In this document: piece after piece, positions 10,701 through 23,397 of the stretch
How the letters are laid out: each line of letters opens with the position of its first letter
Position numbering within the stretch: position 1 is the stretch's first letter
Assembly: GCA_022316685.1 (NCBI GenBank)
Contig: JAKJHU010000033.1
Location: forward strand, 5,365,321 to 5,429,320
Origin: Progne subis subis
Lineage: Eukaryota; Chordata; Aves; Passeriformes; Hirundinidae
Direction: 5' to 3'
DNA: 64,000 nucleotides
Made by a program: the position numbers and the translations under genes
Notes under the pieces: generated by a model
Database searches by the model: none
What the model was told of the DNA's origin: nothing
What the model saw: only the letters and a program-made list of their open reading frames with translations

Positions 10701-13590
10701 ATACTGAAACCAGTCATTGGTACAAAACCACTATTTCTAATACTGCATAGTCCCCTACAGTCTGTAATAGCTGCTACATAAGTGAATCACTAATGATGAT
10801 ACCCCTATTTGAAGCAAAATCTGGCTGCTGACATCTCTGTGTTACTCATCTCTGTGAGTCTATGCTCTGCAAATTCACTGGAGCTGTATTGTTTCCTATC
10901 AGTGACAGACCTGACTCTTCACTGCAGTGATGAGGTACAAGCAATTCAAATCTTCTGAGTTAACAATCCTGGACCTTTATCCCTCCCTTCTTTCCTCTCA
11001 TTTTTTTTCCGCTAGCAATGCCACCTATTACTTTTACGTTTCTCTGTGATCCACTGACTCCCTGACTCCACATGGGATAAAATAGCAGCATGCATCCCTG
11101 CACCAACCAGCTTGACTCAGAAACTTGTGGGAGGGAGGGGAGTGTTGGGAGTTTATGCCTCTCAACAGAGGCTTTAACTGTGGGTGCGATTACAGAAGCA
11201 GCTACTGATATATCTCACTGGTGTTGTTTTGCCCCAGATGAGACTCTAGCTCCTTTGGAGAGACAATTTGTAGCATAATCAGGAAATAATAGGAATTCTT
11301 TTCCATCCTTACTTCTCTAGTGAATTGTTTTTCTCTCTTTAAACTTATCTATAGACTTACAATCTCACTTCAGAGTCAGGAGCCAGCATAAAAAGCTCTT
11401 ACCCACCAGGTGGCATTTTCTCACATGTCCAGCCTTAATTCTAATGTGAATGCTTTGTACATATAATTATAAAACTGAGAGCCAATGAAGTGCACCTGTA
11501 GAGCAGAAACTTTACTGTTCTCAGTTCTGCTCTAATTATCAAGCCTTAGAGCAAAAACTAGGTTTCAAAGAAAACTTTCTGTACAGGCCTCAATAGAGTT
11601 AAAGGAGAAACATTTTAAGTTGATGAGCTGACACTTGTAGAAGCAAATATATTAAATAAATCATGATTCGTTTTGGGGCTAAATCTGACTTACATCAGCT
11701 CTGGAAAAACTAGATCCTAATGAGTGACAGTTTGGTGTTTTCTGTCACTTCCTACAGTAATGGCCCCAAGCTGACACTGCTCTGTGGGAGTCTAATACTT
11801 CTGAACAAAAGTTTTTTTGGAGTGAGATAGACAAGGTAGAAATCCCAAGGTGACTGGAAGGAATGTCTAATGACTGGAAAGACATATTTACTGGCAGACT
11901 GTATGTAAGCTGTGACAGTTGACAGGGCTTGATTGTAATAAATATAGTTGATGAAGAGAAGGCTGACAGGTGAGGACAGAGAGAGAAAAAGAGTCAAAAG
12001 ATCTGCATTGGCTGAACCCTATTAATGGTAAGTTGGTAACAAAGCCCAGAGTCATAAAAGAAAGCAGGTATCGCAAACTGTTGTCTAAACAGTGAAATGT
12101 GTAGGGCTTGCAGGTTGCTGTAACAAGCTCAGATTTGTTGACCTTTCTTCTAGCTATTTTGTAAGTGGTGTTTTCAGTTGATATTTCAGCAAGAAGGCAC
12201 CTGATATTTTTAAATACTGTGTATGATTAATCATGTAACAGAATAAACCCTGATCAAGGTCATAATTATTGCTTCAGTCTCTAACTTTTGTTTCTTTGAT
12301 CAGGGGATTTGATGTTGGAAAATATGCCTCGATGTGCTGTGAAGGAGTAAATCTTGCTGAAGATCTGTTCTGATGGAAACAAAAAGGATTCTTGCAAGGG
12401 AAATTAAATAACATAAAACCTGAAAGTGTTTCTTTAAATGCAGACGCTTGCCGCACATACACACACACACTTGCACAAACATATGGAGTGATTGACCCTG
12501 AGAATGGAAACAACTCTGGCATATTAAATCATGGCACTTTATAACTGACTGGTCAGAGTTTCAACAATAGGATTTCCAATGAGCTCTGCACTTTCTTCCC
12601 CCGGGCAAATGTCACACACTGAAACTAAACAGGATCTTTTTTTTTCTTGTTCATCCCCACGTGTTGTTTTCTGTGCCCAAGATACAAATCTGTATTCAAA
12701 ACTGCCTTAACCCTTTGGAAGGGCAAGCCTCTCTCTCCATGCCCCAGGAGAAGGGAGGTTAGTGTCAGCTGTGAGATGTGGGGACACTTTGCCTACTTTG
12801 TTACCAGGGTCAGTCTGCACGTTTATTGTGCTCCCATTTCAAAAGGGAAGAAAGGCAAAAAAACAGTCGTAAGGGAATATCTATCTGGAGGAAAGCACTC
12901 AGGAATTGCACAAACTTAATGTAAAGGTTAAAAGCAAGGAACACCCCTTGTTGGGAATATCAAGTGAGAGTCCTTCTAAACTCTGGAAATGGGCCCATTT
13001 AACAGCAGAGTCACTGCTTGCTTGCATTCACCACACAGGGACAGAGGTGAAAATCCCCTCACCTTCTTGCTTGTATGAAACACAAGAACATTTGTGAAAT
13101 ATTTAGACAACTAAAATATTGAGAGAACCTTTCTTTTAAAAAATTGCTTTTATTGTAAGTGGATCCCTTCCTTTCTCCCCCCACCAGATGCCAGAGTCTC
13201 TTTAAGTGGTGCTGAGACTAAATGAATTGTGGGGAGCGCCAGGAAAAATAAAAAGAGACCATAAAGTCACACTACAAAGACTCTCAGGGTAGCACAGTGC
13301 TTAGGTGTCAATCACAGCAGTGCTCCCTCTTTGCCTGTCTCCCACACGGCGCTGGATCCAGCCACTCTGCTTCTCACTGCTACCTGTTTGGAATTGCAGG
13401 ATTCAGAGCCATGGCTTGTCAGCATGGGAGTTGTCAGCCTAATTGGCACATCCACATGCTTTGTACACTCCTCTAGTTGTCAGTGCCTGCTTACGCCCCT
13501 GTGCATACCTTGTAGGTGGGCATGACACTGTCCTATCAGGTGGGAAGCTCTCCACACAAGCACACAGATGCTTTCTGGGTCGATATTAGG
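7731..13590. other. Non-coding stretch, about 5.9 kb
   Basis: No frame over 124 codons and none with recognisable motifs. A purine-rich run occupies about 8030-8300 (its complement gives the 124-codon Ser/Pro/Leu-rich minus-strand frame at 8033-8407). A short AC run lies at about 12460-12472. I see no RNA gene, repeat family or splice-site arrangement that supports a gene. Confidence 0.6.
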
Positions 13591-13595
13591 ATAAT

Positions 13596-13652
13596 ATTTG
13601 TATCTGATGATCTTAAAAATGATTTCTGACCTTAATGATTCTGTGATACCCA
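13596..13652 (+). mobile_element. CR1 LINE 3'-end fragment, eroded
   Basis: The order TGATGATCTTAAA, a degraded pyrimidine segment, ACCTTAATGATTCTGTGA follows the common 3' end of bird CR1 elements (GATGATCTTAAAGGTC, CCAACC, then ATTCTGTGATTC-type tail). Only about 55 bp can be followed, with many differences, so it is a short old copy in plus orientation. Confidence 0.5.
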
Positions 13653-15118
13653 CAGACACTTTTTATCTGTCCTTGGTGTACTGGTTTATTGTATTCCAGG
13701 ACATACACTGATGCCTCATCTGCTGTCCTGGGCATGTGATTTCAAAGTTAATTTATGGTCATTTACTTCAGTGACCATTCTTTGATACTCAGGCAGAAGA
13801 TGGGACATCATTGTATTTAAATAGAACAAATACATTTAATTGTAAATCTGTGAATACACAAACACACACAGAGTTTCTGCTCTGAAACCCAGCCTCATGA
13901 ACCCTGAACTCCTTGACAAGCCTCTTATGTAATGAAGGCTTTGAGCCAGGCAGCTGGAAGGACAAGACAAAGAAAGTGATATGTAAGCTGTGCTTTAACC
14001 CTTGATTTTGTTTGGTTTTAATGTGTTTCTGTTTTTCTGTACATACTTCACCTAATTTTTTTTTTTTTTTTGACCATTTTCCAGAGACTTTATCACAGCT
14101 TTAGGCTGGTGAGAACATGGAAATTTTATTCACTCAAAAAGCAGTGTGTTGGATCTAGTGTAAGTGGCTGAGATGCCTTGCCTTTCGTTTGTCATCTCTT
14201 TTAAGCTCTAGGGCACATTCAAGGTCAGTTCCTTGTCAGAAGAATGTAGAAGACAAAACAGGAATTAAAATCTTCATGGAGTGTGCCTTCTTTCATAAGG
14301 AAACCTTGTTAAAGTTAATATTACTATGATCATTGCCTGCATCAGGCTAAGTCTTTCATTTCAATGCTGAAAATGTTAAGAACTGTATTTATAAAGTGAA
14401 TATAGCATTAGTACAGGACATTTTTTAGAGTTTCATGGTTTAATCAAAATACCATTGAAAGCAAAAACTGAATACAAATATCAGGGAAAAAATTCTGAGG
14501 TTAAATTCACAAAGAAAGAGAATATTCTCCTTCTGGAAACTGGGGATACTCTGCAGAGTGAATTGCTATTGCTGGGACAGGGTTGATCTTGCATCTCTAG
14601 GGCTTTGTAATGGAAGTCGTCTGACTGTTCTACCATATCTTTTGCATCTTTGAATTTAGCCTGATTTTGGATAGCTTCTGAGAGCCATGTTTCCCAAGAA
14701 GGCAATAATCAACAGTCCATTTTCTATGGTGTAAGATGTATCATAAGGAACTTAATAATGGCTCTGAAGGCTATGAATCTCTCTTGAGACAAAACTTGTC
14801 TGAGCCTACACTGGAGAAAAGACTCAGAAAGAGCAGAACTAAACTGATCTTGTGATTCCTAAAGTCTGAAGTAGGCCAGGTAAGAATGGTTTTTACAGGT
14901 CCGTTCATGTAACTGGGATAGGGATGAAGATTATTGATAATGCTTCTACATAACTTCTGTTCTGAATACTTCATCTGGCTCCCAATGAGCATAAGGACCT
15001 TGCTAAAAAGATTTGTGACTTTCCAAGTTTTGTACACATTTTTCCCTGCAGAATTTTCTTAGTGTGTTGAGATCTCTTCCTTCAGTTTAGATTCTGTCTA
15101 AAAATATTTTACAAGTCG
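13653..15118. other. Non-coding stretch
   Basis: AT-rich sequence with a T run at about 14058-14072. The short frames (74 and 88 codons, minus, 14481-15037) show no domain. Nothing further identified. Confidence 0.6.
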
Positions 15119-15149
15119 GAAAAAACCCCAAACAACAACAAAAAAAAAT
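15119..15149. repeat. A/C-rich low-complexity tract
   Basis: An A run, CCCC, and AAC/AACAAC units of the same flavour as the blocks at 45456-45569 and 50967-51015. Confidence 0.8.
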
Positions 15150-15419
15150 CTCTTTTGTGTCATAACTATAGAATTCATAATAATCCAAACTAAACCTTCA
15201 GCTCGAATCACAGTTATGTGTGGCACCAAACACAACATGAGGGATGAGTCAGTAGCACTGGCATAAGGTTTACAATTGTATTTAGGTTGTTAAGAGAAAA
15301 AAGTGGTTTTGTTGCCACAGTAGGTACAGGATAATGCCCAGGACTTCAGCTGCAAAACCCCTGTTTTGTCTTTTGCTATTTGTTCATAAAAGCTTGCCAA
15401 GTGCATGGACCCTCATTAA

Positions 15420-16139
15420 ATGACTTGCTGTTGTAAAAACGGCATGAGAACACCCAGCAAGTTTTTTTGTGCCAGAGGAAACTTCTCTGAGAAAAAGAAG
15501 CAAGTACATGATGCTGTGCTTTCAACAGACACCATTGAGAGCTGTGTTAGGGGACTGATGTGTCAGCTGCTTATCAATATAACCAGGGAGTTGAATGCAT
15601 CAGGGAAGCTTTAAGAAGAATGGGAGAAATAGAAAAAGAATGTAAGAATAATGGGGCAAAATTATTTCCAGTGTTAAATGTGTTGAAGCAAATGCAGTTT
15701 CAACAAGGAGAAATTTGCGCTGTTGTGTTCCAGGCTTCTTGTTTGGGTTGACTACATGGCAACATGGAATTGATTTCTTGAGCTTAGGACAGTTGGCAAA
15801 CTTGACTAGACTTAAAATGAACCTCTTTGATTCTGTCTACAAAATTACAGCAGATTTGATAAAGTAAAGATGTATCCTTTGAAGTATTCCCTATCAACAT
15901 AAGTGCTAAGAACACTTGAGCGAAGGAATTTTAGCAGTTTTGAAAGCAGTAGCAAAAGAACATCAATGAGGATTGCAGCTAAGGGCATGCCCACAAGGCA
16001 CTATACTAACTGCATCTATCCTGCAGGCAATAAGCAATTGCTAAAGATTCCAGACTTTTTAAAGTTCATAGTTCATCTCATGAAAACTTTACTTCCAACT
16101 TATGATACGTTTTTGCTGGCTTGGTTTGTCTTTCAGTAA
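15420..16139 (+). other. Cluster of short unidentified frames
   Basis: Three plus-strand frames lie close together: 15420-15614 (64 codons), 15560-15751 (63 codons, overlapping the first in another frame) and 15903-16139 (78 codons). The middle one encodes a charged, helix-prone stretch including REALRRMGEIEKECK. Codons are AT-ending. I do not recognise a family. The arrangement would suit a decayed retrocopy or transposon with frameshifts, but chance frames in AT-rich DNA are an equally good explanation. No poly(A) tail or terminal repeats were seen. Confidence 0.15.
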
Positions 16140-17544
16140 ACGACTCCAAGAGCAGGCCTTACCAAGAAGATCTGTGTAAGGACATGAAGAAACTTTCTCT
16201 TTTTTGTGTGTCACGTAATGGTTGCAAGGTGTGAAAGTGTGATCATGTCCTGTTATACCCTGTCTTAAGAGCATGGGAGCTATAATTCTTCCAGGCACTT
16301 CAACAACAGAAAAACACCAGTCCAGATGCTGTGTGAATAAAAGCCCCACATCACAGAGGAGAAGGGCTGTCCTTCACATTGCAATTTTCTCACAAGTGCT
16401 GAAGTTGAGATGCCCATGTTCATGCAAGATGCTTTTCCATGAGTAGGAAACAACATGAAGGACAGCTAATGATCCGGTGGTGGTTTCAGTTAGGCCAGAT
16501 ATCTGCTCTGCAACTCTGATTCTGCTGGCACATCAACATCCATGTTCTTACTGCTGTGTTCTTACTGCTTCTGTTGGGCAACTTGCTGTGCCTTGCAAAT
16601 TTATCATTAGCAAGGATGAACACACGAAATAAATAACAGAAGGATCTGGACAGAAACAAGATGAAAACAGAAGCTGGTTTTAGACAGCAAACAAGATCTG
16701 AGCTGCTAGCACTAGGAAATGAGTCACTGAGCAGCTCGGATATTTAATTTGTGTAGTAGAGGAGGTGTAATTTAAAAGCTTTTACTTTTTAATGAAGATT
16801 TCGTACTGGTGATACTTGGTAGATTTCAGTGCAACCACAGCGAATTAGTGATAGCCACAGTTATGACAATTAGGATTCTTAAAACATGATCATGTTACTG
16901 TGGCATACTGAACTACTGTATGTCAGCTGAGCTGTGGGAAGTGGCACATGTATGCCCTCACCCCAAACACAAGGCAATGAGTCAGCGTAAACCTCTTCCA
17001 GAGAGTTTTAAGCAAACACCACACAGCAGTGGACAAATAACACATACAGTCAGTTGCTGGTGCCCAGCTGCTGAGTAAAGTGCAGTAATTAAAAGTATTA
17101 AAATTAAAAGACTTCTCAGAGAAAAAATGGAAGAAACACGTACTTTTTATTTTAGATCACCTGGCATCTTTCCCCAAGACATGTGGTTCCCAAATTCCCT
17201 TCACAGTTGTACTTCCCTAAATTTGATGAAGGCATAATCTACACAGCAGAGCTGTAAGAAAAATAATAAAACGTGATTTTGACAGAGAGCAGCTGAAATG
17301 GATTCAAGATTAGCGAGGTGCAAACAACTGCTTTTACCATGAACCTGGTCCAAAGGCAGTGGACTCACTGAGACGGTTTTCTGTTAACTTTAGGAAGTTT
17401 GGTGTCAAACCCAGCTTCCACAGTTTAGTGAAGAAAATGTAAGCCAGGAAAACATTATTTGTTCTGATGTACATCTTTCCTGGATGTCATGACAACATCT
17501 GCCTCATAAATGCCCACCATAATAATTAATAATAGAAGCACAAA
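16140..17544. other. Non-coding stretch
   Basis: AT-rich sequence with no frame above 86 codons and nothing identifiable on either strand. Confidence 0.6.
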
Positions 17545-17801
17545 AGGCTTTAAACTGAGAGAGGGTGGACTTAGATTAGATACTAGGAAGAAATTCTTCC
17601 CTGTAAGGTTCTGGCACAGGTTGCCCAAAGAAATTGTGGATGTCCTATCCTGGAAGTGTTCAAGAACAGATTGGACAGGACTTTGAGCAACTTGGTCTAG
17701 TAGAAGGTGTAGGTCTAGGAGAAGTCCCCCACAGCAGGGGGAATGGAGTTAGATGAACTTTAAAGTCCCATCCAACCTAAATTATTCTATGGTTCTATGA
17801 A
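17545..17801 (+). mobile_element. CR1 LINE 3' end, 5'-truncated
   Basis: About 255 bp follow the avian CR1 3' region in order: GAGGGTGGACTTAGATTAGA, a segment with TTCTGGCACAGGTTGCCCAA, then CCTGGAAGTGTTCAAG, GAGCAACTTGGTCTAGT, and finally TCCCATCCAACC and ATTATTCTATGGTTCTATGA. CR1 elements are non-LTR retrotransposons that usually insert as short 3' fragments and end in octamer-like repeats and not poly(A), as seen here. It covers the last part of ORF2 plus the 3' UTR and is not coding-competent. A small insertion near 17718-17745 (around CCCCCACAGCAGGGGG) separates it from the commonest form. Confidence 0.9.
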
Positions 17802-20800
17802 ATTGATACTTTTTTTGACCTTCATGCTTTTACTATGTGAAGCTCTACCTTGCTCAATACAGAGGCTTTACTGCTGATTAGGTATCACTTTATTCATTCA
17901 CTGAAAGCTAATAAAAATTGGCTGATTAGACAACCCCAGGCTGCACATCTTAAATAGTCATTAAACAATCATTACAGATAGAAACAGCTACAACTGGCTT
18001 CTGTTGAAATGCTGCTGATTATTATATAATCCTTTTTCAAGTCAAAATGAATGCATAATCAAAGCACAAAGCAAACAGTTTGAAAGTTCTGAGCTGGCTG
18101 TGCAAAGCTATAATGTATCAACAAACCTCTAAATTAATGCCCAATTCAGTAGATGAGTGTTGATGTACAGCAGAAGAAGTAATTGAGGAAAAAAGATGTA
18201 GAACCGTGAGCATCAGTGAAGTGACCTTCTTCTGAAATAATTTCATCTGGAGCCTTGCAGTAAACCCTTGCAGCTCTGACCCAAAGAGAGGTGTCTGGTG
18301 TCTAGGAGTAAAGGTAAGTACACAGTTCTGGGGTCTCTTACTTGTTTTTACTGATACTGTTATTTACAAAGAGTCGCATTAACTGTGCAGCCAAAGACAC
18401 ACAAACATTGAGATAAATCTGGTACAGGACCAAAACACTGTGAATTGACCCTTACCCAGTAATATTTCTGTGTTTAACAGACTCCTTAATGAATTTTAAT
18501 AAGGAAACCCTCAGATAAATAAGCATACCTTCTGATCCTTATTATACTGGTATAAATTTGGAGCAACTTCAAAGAAAACTAGTGGAATTGTTCTGCATTT
18601 ACTAAGAGTGCAAATGAACAGAGAATGAAAACCAGAGACTGGGAAGCCTTAAGCCAACAACTCAGTTTTCTGAATTGAGAAGATCACTTATTAAGGTTAG
18701 AGTACAAAAACTTCTGTCTTCTGCCTTCTCTGTAATAACATTTTTGTTAATAGTCCTTGCTTAATCTTTGCATATTCTGCATGAAATAAATGGTCAGAAT
18801 GTTTAAATTTCCACCCTGTAGCACCTGCAAGTTACAGGCCCATTTGCTTGATTGAGGCAAGCAAGAATCATTACCACATAGGGCAGCTGATCTTCTCTTC
18901 CCCTGCTTAAACACCTGCAAATGCAGGTCATCTGGGAGTTTGAACCTATTAAGGTCCTTATAATTGAGACAAGGGCAAAATAGTTTGTAAAATGGTACAT
19001 GGACAGAAAGATGAGAGAGAGGGAGAGAGAAGGAGAAAGACACTCTGGTTGGATGACAGGAAATCACATAACAATATTTGCAAGTGAGCTTTGGGAGCAT
19101 GGTCTTTGTAATGGGGTTAGCTAATCCAGATAGTAATAAGGATAGGAAAGTCAGCAATCATAATCATATTTAATGGATTCCAGATGGAGAAATATAATTG
19201 TTCTCATTATCATTGTGAAAACTCCAAGGAAATACAATCCCAAGATACTTTACCTTGACAGGCAACCAGGAACAATATCCACATCAAGTCATGGGTTTTG
19301 TAGGTAGAGTTGTCAGTTATTTCCTTTCTGTAGCATTCCCTTCTAATGTAATGGTTTGATTAACCTAAGACATTCTGATGTGAGTATAAAAACAATGTTA
19401 ATGAAATGCCTGCTTAATTGACTGTGCATCTCTATACCATATGATGTGGTGGCTTACTAAATACATTGTGGAATTAAAAAGAAAACCCAAAAGCCTTGTA
19501 TATCATGAGACTTTTCCTTTGTAATGTGGTTAAAATGAAATATGACTGTAAGCACAGGCCTTTTTGGGTGCAGCTGTTCTTTTTGTTTGGGTTGATAATT
19601 GGAACCAGTCCCATGGGCCTATTTGATGTTATCTCTTGTTTAAAACTAAACTGTCAAAGCTTATCCCCCCTGTGTACTCAACAGGGAGTAGTTCTGGGGA
19701 AACTTTCTTCTTAAGTATTTTTAACCCCTCCTCCCTGCACGCATTCTCTAAACTGAACCAGGGCAGTCATGAAATGATGTCTTCACAGGAACACTTGTAC
19801 AGCAAAATATTTCTTTGTGGAAAATTGAGCCTTTTCATGTTATATGTCTTTGTAATGGAGGCCTAAAAGAAAAGATCCCACAGCAGAAGTCAGATGATCA
19901 GGATGTGATCTCTCAGCTTTAAAACAACTAGTCTCTGTACAAAGGGATTCCTGCACAGCATCCCCATGGCATGAGAGGACCCCAGGGTGTGGGGCAGGGA
20001 GGCAGATGTCTCCCACAATATGAACCAATATTAGCTCCAGGGGCATCACAACTGCATTTCACAAAGTCTCCAGAGTGACTTTGACATGCCTGATCCCAAG
20101 CTAATACATTCAGGCAGCAGAGCACTCTGGAGATTTTCCAGTTGGGCTGGTTGAATCTCAGGATTTTCTGTAAGGCTACTGTAATCTTCAGATGTAACTC
20201 CAGAATGATTAATTTTTCCCAAGTTCAGGAGAAGGAAAAACCACGTTTGGCTGTTTTCTTGAGTGGTGGTAGGAGCAGGGAGCATGCCTGCTCCAGTCCG
20301 GCAAGGAAGCATTTTGGGTTTGCTTCACTGCCTTTCATTTTCCTTTGAAGTTATTGGAAGTTTTTGGAGTTACAGTATTGAGACAAGTCAACAGTGTGAT
20401 CTTCAAATTAACAACAGTAAAAAAGAAAATATTCTTTTGGTCATCATACCATTGGGTCTTTTCTTGGCTCCATTTCAGAGATACTTTTTTCAAAAAACAT
20501 CAGGCCTTCTGCTAGATATATCTGTTTGTACTGACAATTTTGTCAGGTCGTTACACACATAATATTATGGTACCTACTGAGCCACCTCTAATGGAGCAGG
20601 AGGAAAGAGAGATAAGAATCACTGATAGACTTCATTGTCATCACTATCTTGTGCAAATGAAAAAAGGAAAAAATTTCAAGATACAAGGCTTGCCTGTTGC
20701 ATAATTCTGGCATGTCCTGTGTCATGCACTCTTCCTCTAGAATTGCCAATGTGCAGGATAAGAGACCCTTTCACAAACCCCATAGATCTTTTATGCATGC

Positions 20801-22290
20801 AGTCACACTACTTTAAAAAAACTCTACCCAAACAATACAAAATGGAGACAAAAAAGTCTTCTGTGGACATACTCACACCTTGGAGGTGTTGGAGTAGCTT
20901 GCATGGGTTGGAAGCCTGTGTGCTGGCCGAATGTTCAACTTCTATATCATTTCTGATAAGGGCCAAACAGCCAGTGCAGGCTGGGACCTACCCTCTTTGC
21001 CTTTGTTGCACTCATCTGATCTTGCCTTTGTCTTAACACTTTCACTATTTCCTTCTAGTCTTCAAGACCAAATGCAGTGGTGTATCCTCACCTTCCCCAA
21101 ATCCATTAGTCTCTCTGATATTAACTCACGGCAAGACACCTGGAAGAACCCTTCTGAGTAAAATCGGAAGTTAAAGCTGCTGATAGCTGTAAAAACAGCA
21201 AATGAGTTCCTATCTTGTGCAGCACTCAATGTGTCTGAGACACTTTTGACAAGCAACCACTTTGCAGTCCCCTTTAAAGAGCGACTGAGTGGAATGTCTA
21301 AGCACAGGTTGTAGGTTGTGGGTTGATTTTGTGCCACAAGAGAACAAAGTTGCTTGTGATGCTCATTTGTAGAAGATTAATGCTCAAGTTGTAGGTTCCT
21401 CTCATCATCACAAACCAGTTTCTGTAGACCTGTCATGCATGAGAGATGGGGAATGATTCTTAGGTCCCTTGGGGGATGCCAGGACTTAGTACACTGTAGA
21501 TAAATATAAGTTTCTATTTAAAACCAGTACTACTGGGACTAGATGTAAGAGGGGCTGGAAAAAGCCATTTCTAAAAATACAGGAAATAGCTATATGGTTA
21601 CAGAAGTGAATTACCAGCTGTGGGTAATCATATAACTCACATATTAACAATGAGAATCCACTGTGTAAGGGGGAAAAACAACAATTCACATAAGCTTGAA
21701 AGACAATAGGCCAGTTCCTGATTAGGCTGTGGAAAAAGAAGGAGCAGAGAGAATATATGGAGGGCAGAAAAAGAAGAGAGTCAGTGCTTTCTTACAGGAG
21801 AGCCCATGGAGAAGGCAATTCCAGAAATGTCAGTAAGGGCAAAGAAAGCGTTCATTTACTTTTAGGAGGTACTTCTTGCAAAAGTGAGGTTAAGAGTGTG
21901 GACCTGAAACGATGTCAGGAGGTCATTTTGCTGGACTGCCCCATTTGTTCATAGAATCATCTTTGGAAGAGGCAGCCCCAGAAATAAATCCAGTACAATC
22001 CATACAACACTTGGCGTACAGAACTCTCACAGCAATTTTGAACAATATCTAATGCTGGACTGCCTCACTGTTGACAGAGGACTGATTAGGCCTTGTGTGT
22101 TACAGGTGCGGAAACGGAGACATTCACCTTGTCAGTTATTGAAAGAGTAGAAACAGAAACAAAACCCATCCATTTTAGCTTAGTTTTCATCAATTTCAAT
22201 TAGTTATCCAAACTTCCATTTCCTGTCAGCCTTTTAGCTGCAAAGACCCTATCTTACAGGGTTTTCCTGGCGTGTTCTGGAAAAGTTCAT
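17802..22290. other. Non-coding stretch, about 4.5 kb
   Basis: No recognisable gene or repeat. The longest frames (136 codons, minus, 18747-19157; 133 codons, plus, 20635-21036) lack domains and coding bias. A donor-like AAAG|GTAAGTAC occurs at 18311-18320 with CAG-type acceptors 40-60 bases upstream, but no open coding frame joins them. The phrase CATAGAATCAT at about 21951 resembles the start of a reversed CR1 tail but does not continue. Confidence 0.6.
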
Positions 22291-22334
22291 CTCGTTTTCT
22301 TCTTTTTTTCTTTTTTTTTTTTTTTTTTTTTTCC
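22291..22334. repeat. Poly(T)-rich tract
   Basis: Pyrimidine tract ending in an uninterrupted run of 22 T (22311-22332). Confidence 0.9.
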
Positions 22335-22945
22335 TCTTCCCTGCTGTTGAGAATCTGAGTCTTTCCTTTTTCTTCCTGTGGGCCTCTCCAGTGCCTATTC
22401 CTTTAAAATCCCTTCTGAGTAATTTTGGCTGTTATTTTAAGCAATAGTAGATGGTTTTGATCTGTGGAGCTATGTAAAAACTGTGTTCTCAACCTGTATC
22501 TCTATCTGTTTTTCTTCTTCAGTGTTAGAGCTTCATTCTCATGGGTTTGACCAGAACAGTTGCTTTTGTGTCGTGGGACTAATTTTAACCTATCATCCAA
22601 TTGTCAAGGGGTTTCTCCACTCATTTCAAGGCAGCTTCTTTATATTATTCTCTTTGGTTCCCCTCTACTTTACAGCAGAGGTTTTGCAAGAACACTAAAG
22701 AATAGCTATGGCTGGAAGGCTTTTTCAGATCCAGCATGGTTTCCTTCCCAGAGGAGGGGGACATACTTGTCTTAATAGAGTCATTGTGGCTCATTTTGGT
22801 GGTGCAGGCTGCTCCTAGGTCCTGCTGCAACTGAGGGTTTGCTTATGGCTTATGCTTCTCTACATTTCCATGGCAAGCAGAATCCTTCACTCTACTAATC
22901 TGCAAGGTTGAGTAAATCGGGAAAGTTTTAGAATCACTGACAAAT
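22335..22945. other. Non-coding stretch
   Basis: Nothing identifiable. Two overlapping 71-codon plus-strand frames (22483-22775) are rich in Phe, Ser and Leu, as expected from pyrimidine-rich DNA. Confidence 0.6.
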
Positions 22946-22987
22946 GATCTGATCCAAACTCACAGGAAGTCAGTGGAAACATCTTAC
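22946..22987. repeat. Old palindromic sauropsid repeat, half copy
   Basis: GATCTGATCCAAACTCACAG followed by GAAGTCAGTGGAAA matches one arm of a repeat common in reptile and bird DNA (GATCCAAAG...GAAGTCAATGGAAAGACTCCC and its mirror). Only one arm can be followed, and the match rests on my memory of the consensus. Confidence 0.4.
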
Positions 22988-23120
22988 ACATTTGTGTGAG
23001 CGATAGTCCCCTCAAATCACAGGACTGACAGAACTAGCAGTTAAGTCTGCTATCAGTGGCTCCTCCCCTTCAATTTCCATGTCTCTGTTATTACCGTGCA
23101 TAGCAAAATCTGTTGTTCAT

Positions 23121-23397
23121 CTCTCCTCTCCTCTCCTCTCCTCTCCTCTCCTCTCCTCTCCTCTCCTCTCCTCTCCTCTCCTCTCCTCTCCTCTCCTCTC
23201 CTCTCCTCATCCTCTCCTCTCCTCTCTCCTCTCCTCTCCTCTCCTCTCCTCTCCTCTCCTCTCCTCTCCTCTCCTCTCTCTCTCCTCTCCTCTCCTCTCC
23301 TCTCCTCTCCTCTCCTCTCCTCTCCTCTCCTCTCCTCTCCTCTCCTCTCCTCTCCTCTCCTCTCCTCTCCTCTCCTCTCCTCTCCTCTCCTCTCCTC
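23121..23397. repeat. (CTCTC)n pentanucleotide array, about 55 units
   Basis: A 277-bp pure pyrimidine strand made of the pentamer CTCTC/CTCCT, interrupted near 23208-23212, 23223-23227 and 23276-23284. All three plus-strand frames and one minus-strand frame stay open (108-128 codons), giving Ser/Pro/Leu or Glu/Arg/Gly repeats, purely because the unit has no stop codon. The strand asymmetry (only C/T on one strand) makes it able to form triplex DNA, and it should be highly length-variable. Confidence 0.97.

Noticed and set aside
18240..18320. Possible 40-base exon ending at the donor AAAG|GTAAGTAC
   Set aside because: Upstream acceptors are weak and two of three frames have stops; no partner exon seen.
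21951..21962. CATAGAATCAT, like the start of a reversed CR1 tail
   Set aside because: The expected GGTTGGAAGGGACC continuation is absent; about ten bases are not enough.
22470..22510. GTGTTCTCAACCTG, like the left end of a Charlie element
   Set aside because: No matching right end or internal similarity follows.
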